From: Acholeplasmataceae bacterium
GTDB taxonomy: Bacteria > Bacillota > Negativicutes > Acidaminococcales > Acidaminococcaceae
Assembly: GCA_012719555.1 (NCBI GenBank)
Contig: JAAYAE010000288.1
Coordinates: 1-24,595, forward strand
Direction: 5' to 3'
Length of the DNA: 24,595 bases
The number at the start of each line of letters is the position of its first letter. Position 1 is the first letter of the stretch. Both the position numbers and the translations under genes were made by a program. Below, in pieces: positions 7,458 to 13,134 of the stretch. The notes under the pieces were generated by a model. It was not told the origin of the DNA. It saw nothing but the letters and a program-made list of their open reading frames with translations, and made no database searches.

Positions 7458-7781
7458 TCACTCCTCATCAGGAATTTCAACTTCAAATCTTAAAAGGGCA
7501 GCTTCTAAGCATTTACCAAGAGAGTCAAGGCGCAAGGAACGGGTAGCACCGCCATCTAACGCGTGATGCATTACGAAGTTAAAACCATCTAATTGAGGCA
7601 GGTCATAACGAATTACGTCTCCATACACAATATCTTCAAAATGTCTTCTTACGGCTTCAGTAGTCAATTGTTCTTCCATTACCTTGTAATATTTTGGTTC
7701 ACGGGCGTAAATACAAATATTAGAAGTATCGCTTTTATCTCCACAACGGCCGTGAGCAATTTTTCTTAGTTGTACTTTCAT
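7458..7781 (-). CDS. AtuA C-terminal-domain protein (ferredoxin-like fold)
   Basis: This 107-residue protein matches the C-terminal domain of AtuA/DUF1446 proteins: the start LRKIAHGRCGDKSDTSNI, then DLPQLDGFNFVMHHALDGGATRSL and the terminal LGKCLEAALLRFEV. That domain is fused to DUF1446 in longer AtuA proteins; here it is a separate polypeptide encoded directly after the DUF1446 protein. Its biochemical role is not established. The ATG has a near-perfect AGGAGG 8 nt upstream. The gap to the preceding gene is 45 nt. The likely product is the small subunit of a two-protein complex with the neighbour. Confidence 0.85.
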   Translation of the reverse strand: MKVQLRKIAHGRCGDKSDTSNICIYAREPKYYKVMEEQLTTEAVRRHFEDIVYGDVIRYDLPQLDGFNFVMHHALDGGATRSLRLDSLGKCLEAALLRFEVEIPDEE

Positions 7782-7826
7782 TTTATTTTCCTCCTGTTAT
7801 TAGGCCTTAGCCAAATTTTCCGTTTC

Positions 7827-9188
7827 TTATTTAACATCCTCCACATAGGCGGTAAACTTTACAGCATCGCGGGGAATCAAGGTTGGCCATAAAGCAAACA
7901 CTTCACTTGGTTTAATGCGTCCTCCAAAGAAACAGCCTTGCGCCGGTCCATTCAAATTACTTACCGGTGCAATTTCCGGTGTAAGCTTTAATGCTTCTGC
8001 CTTAGTTTCCGTCATAATAGCATAGCGCAGGCAAACCTCATTCAACTCTTCATGCATTTCCGCTGCTAAAGGCCCATGCAAAGAGTTGAGTCCTAAATAA
8101 TCAATATGAGTCCTAATGGCTTGCAAGTTCTTCATGGCCATCCTCTTATCAAGAATGTCCGCAGCCATCTTAGCTTTCTCCAAGGCATCCGGCCAACTGT
8201 AAGGCAGATATGCCACACTGCGATATCCTTCCAAATACCCTACGCACATTTTTAAGCTATCAGGACGCGGATGACCTGTCACACCTTTTACCAACACATG
8301 GTCTTTTTCAATACCTTCAAGGGTAATTTTACTAAAATCTGCTACAACATCAGGAGTAATATAGGAAGCAGGATCGTGAATTTCATACATTAACTGTTCT
8401 TTAATAGATTGTGTCGTTACCAGCCCACCGGTATTTTTAGTTTTAGTCATAATAAGTTCCCCCGGTTTGCTAACTTCAGCAATAGGATAACCTAGAAATT
8501 CCGGGCGAGGTACATTACGCCAATCATAGTCATAGTTACCACCGGTAGCTTGAGCACCACATTCGCACAGATGTCCTGCCAAAATACCGGTAGCTCTGGC
8601 ATCCCAATCATCAGCCTTCCAACCGAATTCATGAATAAGAGGAGCCTCGAACATAGCAGTATCCGTAGAGCGGCCTAAAATAATAATATCAGCGCCACCT
8701 TCCAAGCACTCCAAAATAGGTTCTACACCAAAATAAACATTAGCATTAACCATATTAGGAAGTATGCGGTCAATGTCTTCACCCGTATCCATATGCTGCA
8801 TAGTAATACCCTGTTCACGAAGCTTAGGAAGAATCTCTCTTACATCATCGCCCAATACATAACCGATTTTAAAGTTCAAGCCACTTTCTTTTATGGCTTG
8901 TTTTACAAGCGCTACCGCTTGTTTAACATTCATGCCGCCGGCATTGGTAATAACCTTTGTCCCCTTTTCTTTCAAATCAGGAAGGATTTGTTTGATAACT
9001 GTGATAAAATCTCTTGCGTAGCCGGCTTCAGGTCTCCTCTCCTGTTGTCTGCGCATAATAGATAGAGTAAGTTCGGCCAAATAGTCACAGGCAATATAAT
9101 CAACCTTGTCCTGTTTTGCCATCACTATGGGGGCATCATTTAAATCACCCCAGAAACCCTGTCCACCACCAATTCTGATTGTTTTCAT
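7827..9188 (-). CDS. AtuA-like DUF1446 protein
   Basis: The 453-residue product is a DUF1446 (acyclic terpene utilisation AtuA) family protein. Visible hallmarks are GGGQGFWGD near the N-terminus, CDYLAELTLS, TNAGGMN, GADIIILGRSTDTA and GHLCECGAQATGGNY. In pseudomonads AtuA belongs to a citronellol/geraniol degradation cluster, but its own reaction is not known to me. Here there are no terpenoid genes, only a CoA-transferase and a carboxylate transporter, so the substrate is more likely a small branched or hydroxy acid, perhaps as CoA thioester. It is the first gene of the operon, with AAGGA before the ATG and a leader of about 60 nt from a strong promoter. Confidence 0.9.
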   Translation of the reverse strand: MKTIRIGGGQGFWGDLNDAPIVMAKQDKVDYIACDYLAELTLSIMRRQQERRPEAGYARDFITVIKQILPDLKEKGTKVITNAGGMNVKQAVALVKQAIKESGLNFKIGYVLGDDVREILPKLREQGITMQHMDTGEDIDRILPNMVNANVYFGVEPILECLEGGADIIILGRSTDTAMFEAPLIHEFGWKADDWDARATGILAGHLCECGAQATGGNYDYDWRNVPRPEFLGYPIAEVSKPGELIMTKTKNTGGLVTTQSIKEQLMYEIHDPASYITPDVVADFSKITLEGIEKDHVLVKGVTGHPRPDSLKMCVGYLEGYRSVAYLPYSWPDALEKAKMAADILDKRMAMKNLQAIRTHIDYLGLNSLHGPLAAEMHEELNEVCLRYAIMTETKAEALKLTPEIAPVSNLNGPAQGCFFGGRIKPSEVFALWPTLIPRDAVKFTAYVEDVK

Positions 9189-9241
9189 GCTTTTTTCCTT
9201 CTTTCCTAAGATTTTTCTTGCTTGGTTTTGTCTAGTACCAC

Positions 9242-9254
9242 GTTATACTATAAC
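9242..9254. promoter_or_regulatory. Palindrome at the operon start, candidate operator
   Basis: GTTATACTATAAC is a perfect inverted repeat with 6-bp arms and a 1-bp centre. It directly follows the -10 box, so it covers the predicted transcription start of the catabolic operon, where a repressor would act. The octamer TTATACTA recurs at 9256-9263, overlapping the -10 box. Confidence 0.45.
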
Positions 9255-9282
9255 ATTATACTATGCCTGAAAATTTTGTCAA
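9255..9282 (-). promoter_or_regulatory. Promoter of the catabolic operon
   Basis: On the minus strand a perfect TTGACA (9277-9282) and a perfect TATAAT (9255-9260) are separated by 16 nt. The predicted start is near 9248. It drives the DUF1446 gene and, by spacing, the three genes after it. Confidence 0.8.
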
Positions 9283-9299
9283 TATTAATGGAATAGACC

Positions 9300-9312
9300 A
9301 CCACATTGTGGT
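9300..9312. promoter_or_regulatory. Palindrome upstream of the operon promoter
   Basis: ACCACATTGTGGT is a perfect inverted repeat with 6-bp arms and a 1-bp centre. Its centre is about 58 bp upstream of the predicted operon start, a position typical of activator sites, but it could also be a second repressor half of a loop. Confidence 0.45.
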
Positions 9313-9327
9313 TTTATTACGCTATTT

Positions 9328-9355
9328 TTGCATTTTCAAATATAATTAATATAAT
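9328..9355 (+). promoter_or_regulatory. Plus-strand promoter in the divergent region
   Basis: TTGCAT (9328-9333) and TATAAT (9350-9355) are separated by 16 nt. It could drive the LacI-family gene through a leader of about 270 nt, or a short RNA that ends at the hairpin at 9519-9564. Confidence 0.5.
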
Positions 9356-9361
9356 AATTTT

Positions 9362-9564
9362 ATGTTATCCGTAACTGCTAAAACGACTGTTAAAAAGTCA
9401 CTCCTGCTTTCTGCCAATGGATACCCAAAACAATGGCAGAACAGGCAAAAACAGAAAACTAATGAAACATAAATAAGCAAAAAAGTATGGACAAATTTTA
9501 GCAAACAAGGTATCATATAAAAACGAGGATACTGTTACATTATGTAATTTTTCCCCGTTTTTTT
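9362..9564 (+). ncRNA. Candidate small RNA or long leader
   Basis: There is no convincing coding frame in this stretch, but there is an upstream promoter, a stem-loop at 9403-9445 (CCTG/CAGG and TCTGCCA/TGGCAGA) and a terminator-like hairpin at 9519-9564. A second possible promoter (TGGACA 9488-9493, 17 nt, TATCAT 9511-9516) lies just before that hairpin. The RNA matches no class I know. It may simply be the attenuated 5' leader of the regulator gene. Confidence 0.3.
9519..9564 (+). terminator. Terminator-like hairpin upstream of the regulator gene
   Basis: AAAAACG (9519-9525) pairs with CGTTTTT (9556-9562), with GG/CC beyond one mismatch. The loop contains the 13-bp palindrome TTACATTATGTAA (9535-9547). 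The GC core is short and the T-run is partly inside the stem, so the terminator call is moderate. Confidence 0.4.
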
Positions 9565-9634
9565 ATATTTAAATGTTAATGTTTCGTTAAATTAATAACA
9601 ATATGGTTTTTGAGGTCAGAAAGGAGTGTTTTTC

Positions 9635-10645
9635 TTGACCACTATTAAACAAATATCAGAGATTGCCGGTTTTTCAACAAGTACAGTGTCTATTGTCCTT
9701 AGAGGGGCAGCAAAAGAACGTAGTATTCCTCCTGATACTTGCAGAAAGATCAGGGAAGCTGCTGCCAAACTTAATTACCAACCAAACATAGAAGCCCGTT
9801 CACTCCGTGATCAATCCAATACCGGTGCCATCACAATTGCTTTTTACTGGGCTCAGGACTTCCGTGCTTCCATGATGATACGTTTTATGGCCGGATTAAA
9901 CAACCGCCTAGCTGAACTAGGTGAAACCGTTAAACTCATTGTTGTTCCTTATAATCCCGGTGAGTTAGAAAATGATACCAGATTAAACAAACAAAGTTAT
10001 TATCATGCTGCCATTATTTGCAATGCAGATAATAAAGACATGGCCTTTTTAAATAGCAATAAGCTTTCCATCCCTCTGGTGCTTTATAATCGGCGTAGTC
10101 CGTTATACGATCACGTGTATATTGAAAATGAAAAATTGGGTAGATTGGCAGCTGGAGTTTTTGTCAAACACGGGAAAAAACATCCTGCCATCCTTAATGC
10201 CCCTATTGCCTTTATGGGTATGAAGCTGCGTTGTGACGGTTTTATTGCAGCCTGGGAAAAACTTGGTATTAGCGTCAGCAATCAATTTACTAATAATAAC
10301 AATTGTCAATCCGGCTATGATGGCATGAAAAAATTACTTAAAGCCAAAACTCGCCCTGATTGTTTGTTCTGCGCTTCTGACATGGTAGCAATCGGTGCCC
10401 TGCGTTGCCTGCACCAAAATAATGTGAAAGTTCCTGAAGATATGGAAATTATCTCTGTAGGTAATGGTTATATTCAGCTGGACGAATACGCTTGGCCAAG
10501 TATTGCCACTGTGCTTATTCCCATGGAAGAAATGGCAGGAAAATGTATATCCTTACTTTTAGAAAGAATTAAAAACCCATACGCTCCTTTGCGGGCAGTA
10601 AAAAATAAGATTAAATTTATTCCCAGAGAAAGTTGTGGCAAATGA
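9635..10645 (+). CDS. LacI-family transcription regulator
   Basis: The 336-residue product starts at TTG 9635, placed 8 nt after AAGGAG; a GTG at 9626 overlaps that site and is rejected. The N-terminal helix-turn-helix (IKQISEIAGFSTSTVSIVL), the hinge segment NYQPNIEARSLR and a periplasmic-binding-protein-like sensor domain to the end, with CLFCASDMVAIGALRCL late in the protein, place it in the LacI/GalR family. It is divergent from the DUF1446/CoA-transferase/CitMHS operon and is the obvious candidate regulator, with the imported acid or its CoA derivative as possible effector. The palindromes in the shared intergenic region have odd length, unlike classic LacI operators with a central CG, so direct binding there is not certain. 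Confidence 0.9.
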   Translation: MTTIKQISEIAGFSTSTVSIVLRGAAKERSIPPDTCRKIREAAAKLNYQPNIEARSLRDQSNTGAITIAFYWAQDFRASMMIRFMAGLNNRLAELGETVKLIVVPYNPGELENDTRLNKQSYYHAAIICNADNKDMAFLNSNKLSIPLVLYNRRSPLYDHVYIENEKLGRLAAGVFVKHGKKHPAILNAPIAFMGMKLRCDGFIAAWEKLGISVSNQFTNNNNCQSGYDGMKKLLKAKTRPDCLFCASDMVAIGALRCLHQNNVKVPEDMEIISVGNGYIQLDEYAWPSIATVLIPMEEMAGKCISLLLERIKNPYAPLRAVKNKIKFIPRESCGK

Positions 10646-10770
10646 TAAGCGCCGCTTTAATCGGCAGTCACTCTCCTAGCAACAAAAGTGCTTTACGAAT
10701 AAGACCTTTCTTGGTTTTTATTTGTTTGCCGGCAAATGTTGAAGTAACTCAATAATAAAGAATTCATTCG
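10646..10770. other. Intergenic stretch after the regulator gene
   Basis: No coding frame is supported here. A 12-bp perfect palindrome TTTGCCGGCAAA lies at 10725-10736, and a small GCCG/CGGC stem at 10651-10665. Neither has a clear role. Confidence 0.3.
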
Positions 10771-10805
10771 TGAGGATTGTCTTTATAGGCAATCCTCATT
10801 TTCTA
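10771..10805 (+). terminator. Terminator downstream of the regulator gene
   Basis: TGAGGATTG (10771-10779) pairs exactly with CAATCCTCA (10790-10798) around a 10-nt loop, followed by TTTTCT. It lies 125 nt after the stop of the LacI-family gene and is the only plausible plus-strand terminator for it. Confidence 0.6.
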
Positions 10806-10891
10806 TGCCAGGAACAATATTCTGCTGCTTTAAATATAAAATGCTAACTATCCCTCCAGCTTTGGTCTTCAATCGAAATAGACTTTTTTCG

Positions 10892-10923
10892 CAAAAAAAT
10901 AAGAGCACCCGAAAGGGTGCTCT
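10892..10923 (-). terminator. Terminator of the tRNA-Leu gene
   Basis: A perfect 9-bp stem AGAGCACCC/GGGTGCTCT (10902-10910/10915-10923) with a GAAA loop is followed on the minus strand by TATTTTTTT. It begins 9 nt past the CCA end of the tRNA. Confidence 0.93.
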
Positions 10924-10931
10924 AGACTTTG

Positions 10932-11016
10932 TGGTGCCGAAGGCCGGACTCGAACCGGCACGCTTGTAGGCGCTTGATTTTGAGTCAAGTGCGTCTGCCA
11001 ATTCCGCCACTTCGGC
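10932..11016 (-). tRNA. tRNA-Leu (anticodon CAA)
   Basis: The minus strand folds as a class II tRNA. The acceptor stem is GCCGAAG/CTTCGGC, the D arm contains AATTGGCAGAC, and the anticodon stem is CTTGA/TCAAG with loop CTCAAAA, giving anticodon CAA at 10980-10982. A long variable arm (CGCCTACAAGCGT) is typical of leucine tRNAs, and the T arm is GCCGGTTCGAGTCCGGC. The discriminator is A, and CCA is encoded (10932-10934). It decodes UUG. It has its own promoter and terminator, so it is a single-gene unit. Confidence 0.97.
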
Positions 11017-11025
11017 ATGATGGGA

Positions 11026-11043
11026 ATTGTTCGTGCGAACAAT
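11026..11043. repeat. Perfect inverted repeat in the tRNA leader
   Basis: ATTGTTCG and CGAACAAT (8-bp arms, 2-bp centre) lie between the -10 box and the mature tRNA 5' end, covering the predicted start. It may be a leader hairpin for 5' processing or a binding site; the half-site order is opposite to a LexA box. Confidence 0.5.
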
Positions 11044-11047
11044 AGAT

Positions 11048-11076
11048 ATGATACCATTCATAGGTTATATTGTCAA
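11048..11076 (-). promoter_or_regulatory. Promoter of the tRNA-Leu gene
   Basis: On the minus strand TTGACA (11071-11076) and TATCAT (11048-11053) are separated by 17 nt; the predicted start near 11041 is about 25 nt before the mature tRNA 5' end. Confidence 0.75.
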
Positions 11077-11101
11077 GATATTTCAGCTATCTTTAGACAT
11101 T

Positions 11102-11599
11102 TTATAGTGATAATCTTTTTTCCAAGAATCTGGCCAATAAAATTCCAAAAAAAGCGGTTAGTAACTGTGGCCAGCTCATAGCAATTAGGATAAATTTTGC
11201 CATGGGTGTATTTACAGCAAAAATATTAAATAGCATCACCGCGCCCAAATACATTGCAGAAGTCTTTGCGATAGGTGCAATTAGAAAAACCGGTTTAACC
11301 CACCACTTATTACACAAAATAACCAAAATAAAGTTACCTATAAATACAATGGGAATCAAAAATACTAGAGGCAGCTGCCCCTGCAAAAACGCTATAATGG
11401 GCAAGGCAAGACACATTGCTACAGCCGTAAATAAGCCTGTAAAGCGTGCCGCTAGTACAAGCGCAGCATTTACTACTGTACCAATAAGCAAAGTTGTAAT
11501 AAGCGTTGGTAACGGCAATATTAAGCGCAATTGCTGCACTATTACGGCCAATGACAAAAGCAGCGCGCCTCTTACTAACATTTTCACTCTATTTTCCAT
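11102..11599 (-). CDS. ECF-type transporter S component-like membrane protein
   Basis: This 165-residue, very hydrophobic protein has about five or six membrane segments. The pattern RGALLLSLAVIVQQLRLILP at the start, FLQGQLPLV in the middle and MSWPQLLTAFFGILLA near the end resembles a clostridial group of energy-coupling factor substrate-binding (S) components. No ATPase or T component is in the window, so it would need a shared ECF module encoded elsewhere. It starts 7 nt after the stop of the transaminase-like gene, without a strong Shine-Dalgarno site of its own, which suggests coupled translation. The substrate is unknown; the family as a whole handles vitamins and metal ions. Confidence 0.65.
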   Translation of the reverse strand: MENRVKMLVRGALLLSLAVIVQQLRLILPLPTLITTLLIGTVVNAALVLAARFTGLFTAVAMCLALPIIAFLQGQLPLVFLIPIVFIGNFILVILCNKWWVKPVFLIAPIAKTSAMYLGAVMLFNIFAVNTPMAKFILIAMSWPQLLTAFFGILLARFLEKRLSL

Positions 11600-11606
11600 G
11601 TTTTAC

Positions 11607-12473
11607 CTATTTCTTAGGACATTCTTTGGCAATAAAATTTTTGAAGGCAGCTTGAATTTTTTTTGTTACAGCGCCAACTTGTTTATTAGCAACAAATTTA
11701 CGGTCAATCTTGGTGACCGGAACCACTTCATAATGCGGTCCTACTAAAAACACTTCTTCAGCCCCCAAAGCAAAATCCACCGTACAAGCCTTTTCTAATA
11801 CTTGCATGCCCATATCCGGAACTAAGCGTTCTTTTACCAACCTGCCGGCAATAGTATTATGAATTAAATTATTAGCAGGATGAGTCCAAATAATCTCATC
11901 CTTAACAACCATTAGATTTCCTTCTACAGCTTCTGTAATCTTAGTATCCCGCACAAAAAGCGTCTCAAAAGCTTTGCCTACGATGGCTTTTTGCTTGGCA
12001 AGAACTTCCGGCAGTCTGTTCAAAGAGTTAATGTCACAACGTTGCCAGCGCTGGTCAGGTTCAGTTATAACGTTTACGCCCTTTTCCTGTACCTCTTGCA
12101 AACAAGTTCTATCTTTTTCCACGGCAAACATGGTCAGCTGCGGAACCATCATATCAGGAAAAGCAAGGCCACCATTACCATGTCCACGAGTAACCTGAGT
12201 ATAAATCTCGCCGTTTTCTAGACCCGTAGCAGCAATTAAGCCTTCATGGAACTCTACCAATTCCTCTACTGTATAAATTCCTGGGATTTTAATACTCATA
12301 ACAGAAGCAAAGAGCGACTCCATGTGTGGCAATAAGGCAAAGCAGCGTCCATTGTAAACCGGTACCAATTCAAAGACACCATCCCCAAATTGCTGCCCTC
12401 TATCGCCAAAGGCAATAACTGCCTTGCTTCTTTCCAGTATTTCCCCATTGACTAAGATTAAATCTTTTATCAT
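11607..12473 (-). CDS. Dat-like fold-type-IV transaminase homologue lacking the catalytic lysine
   Basis: The 288-residue product aligns with D-amino-acid/branched-chain aminotransferases (class IV) over its whole length: DRGQQFGDGVFELV (24-37), EIYTQVTRG (89-97), RWQRCDINSLNRLPEVLAKQKA (split here as RWQRCDINSL 142-151 and NRLPEVLAKQKA 152-163). In Bacillus D-amino-acid transaminase the block reads RCDIKSLN with Schiff-base Lys145; here the lysine is Asn149 (codon AAC). The carboxylate-binding Arg98 and His100 of that enzyme, in the RxHxFP segment, are replaced by Gly and Leu (HGNGGLAFP, 98-106). The TEGSSSN phosphate/pyridine-binding block is changed to TEAVEGN, though Glu181 remains. A normal transaminase reaction is therefore unlikely. 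The ATG has GGAGG 8 nt upstream. A coupled S-component gene follows. Confidence 0.88.
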   Translation of the reverse strand: MIKDLILVNGEILERSKAVIAFGDRGQQFGDGVFELVPVYNGRCFALLPHMESLFASVMSIKIPGIYTVEELVEFHEGLIAATGLENGEIYTQVTRGHGNGGLAFPDMMVPQLTMFAVEKDRTCLQEVQEKGVNVITEPDQRWQRCDINSLNRLPEVLAKQKAIVGKAFETLFVRDTKITEAVEGNLMVVKDEIIWTHPANNLIHNTIAGRLVKERLVPDMGMQVLEKACTVDFALGAEEVFLVGPHYEVVPVTKIDRKFVANKQVGAVTKKIQAAFKNFIAKECPKK

Positions 12474-12503
12474 ATTTCATCCTCCAAAAATATTCCTAGG
12501 GGC

Positions 12504-12533
12504 TTTCCAATATATCCTCCCTGAGAGTATAAT
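12504..12533 (+). promoter_or_regulatory. Possible promoter for the PK-domain/acyltransferase pair
   Basis: TATAAT at 12528-12533 is preceded by TTTCCA (12504-12509) at 18 nt. The -35 match is weak. A small hairpin CTTTTG/CAAAAG (12577-12593) lies in the leader just before the ribosome binding site. Confidence 0.4.
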
Positions 12534-12611
12534 ATATGTAGTTTGTTATACTTTACTATTATAGCTTAAAACCAGCCTTTTGTTAATCAAAAGCTACAAG
12601 GAGGAGATTTT

Positions 12612-13130
12612 ATGACTAATGAAGTTATTAAATTAGCGGTGGATTATGCCAAAGATAATAATATTAAACATATTGTTATCGCGTCTATTACCGGCAATTC
12701 TGTGTCGGCTTTAGTTGAAAGTTTTGACGGAGATATTATTTGCGTCACCCATGTTAATGGTTACAAAGTTCCCGGTGAAAATGAATTTCCCGCTGACTTG
12801 CGTCAAGAATTGACTTCTAAGGGCGTAAAATTTTTAACTACTACGCATGTACTCTCAGGTGCTGAACGTGGCATCAGCAGCGTTTTTAAAGGTATGTACC
12901 CTGTTGAAATAATTGCCCAAACCCTACGGATGTTAGGTGCCGGAACAAAAGTTGGCGTAGAATGCGCAATTATGGCTCTAGATGCAGGATTAGTCCCCTT
13001 TAACACGAAGATACTTTCTCTTGGTGGAACAGGTCGCGGCTTAGATACAGCTATCGTTGTTACCCCGGGACATGCACAAAAAGTATTTAGTACCAGAATT
13101 CATAAAATCTTAATAAAGCCGGAGCTATGA
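12612..13130 (+). CDS. Stand-alone pyruvate kinase alpha/beta-domain protein
   Basis: This 172-residue protein matches the C-terminal alpha/beta domain of pyruvate kinase (PF02887), as found alone in the uncharacterised COG1751 group. Visible blocks are IASITGNSVSALVE, an internal LSGAERGIS, GVECAIMALDAGLVP and SLGGTGRGLDTA, the last a likely phosphate or nucleotide-binding loop. It has no catalytic TIM barrel, so it cannot be a pyruvate kinase. A small-molecule-binding role is inferred. The ATG has a perfect AAGGAGGAG site. The following acyltransferase gene starts 4 nt after its stop, so they form an operon. The full-length pyk of the window lies about 1.2 kb away, facing it. Confidence 0.8.
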   Translation: MTNEVIKLAVDYAKDNNIKHIVIASITGNSVSALVESFDGDIICVTHVNGYKVPGENEFPADLRQELTSKGVKFLTTTHVLSGAERGISSVFKGMYPVEIIAQTLRMLGAGTKVGVECAIMALDAGLVPFNTKILSLGGTGRGLDTAIVVTPGHAQKVFSTRIHKILIKPEL

Positions 13131-13134
13131 TATT

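Noticed and set aside
7458..7781. DUF4387-type partner protein of DUF1446
   Set aside because: DUF1446 genes are often next to a small DUF4387 gene, but the GRCGDKSDTSNI and GGATRSL blocks fit the AtuA C-terminal domain instead.
10725..10736. 12-bp palindrome TTTGCCGGCAAA
   Set aside because: It has no promoter or gene relation that would support an operator or attachment site; a chance palindrome is equally likely.
11026..11043. LexA (SOS) box near tRNA-Leu
   Set aside because: The half sites GTTCG and CGAAC are in reverse order and spaced 2 bp, unlike the CGAAC-n4-GTTCG box.
10783..11061. Two overlapping minus-strand reading frames of 62-92 residues
   Set aside because: They cover the tRNA-Leu gene, its terminator and its promoter; translation of tRNA sequence is spurious.
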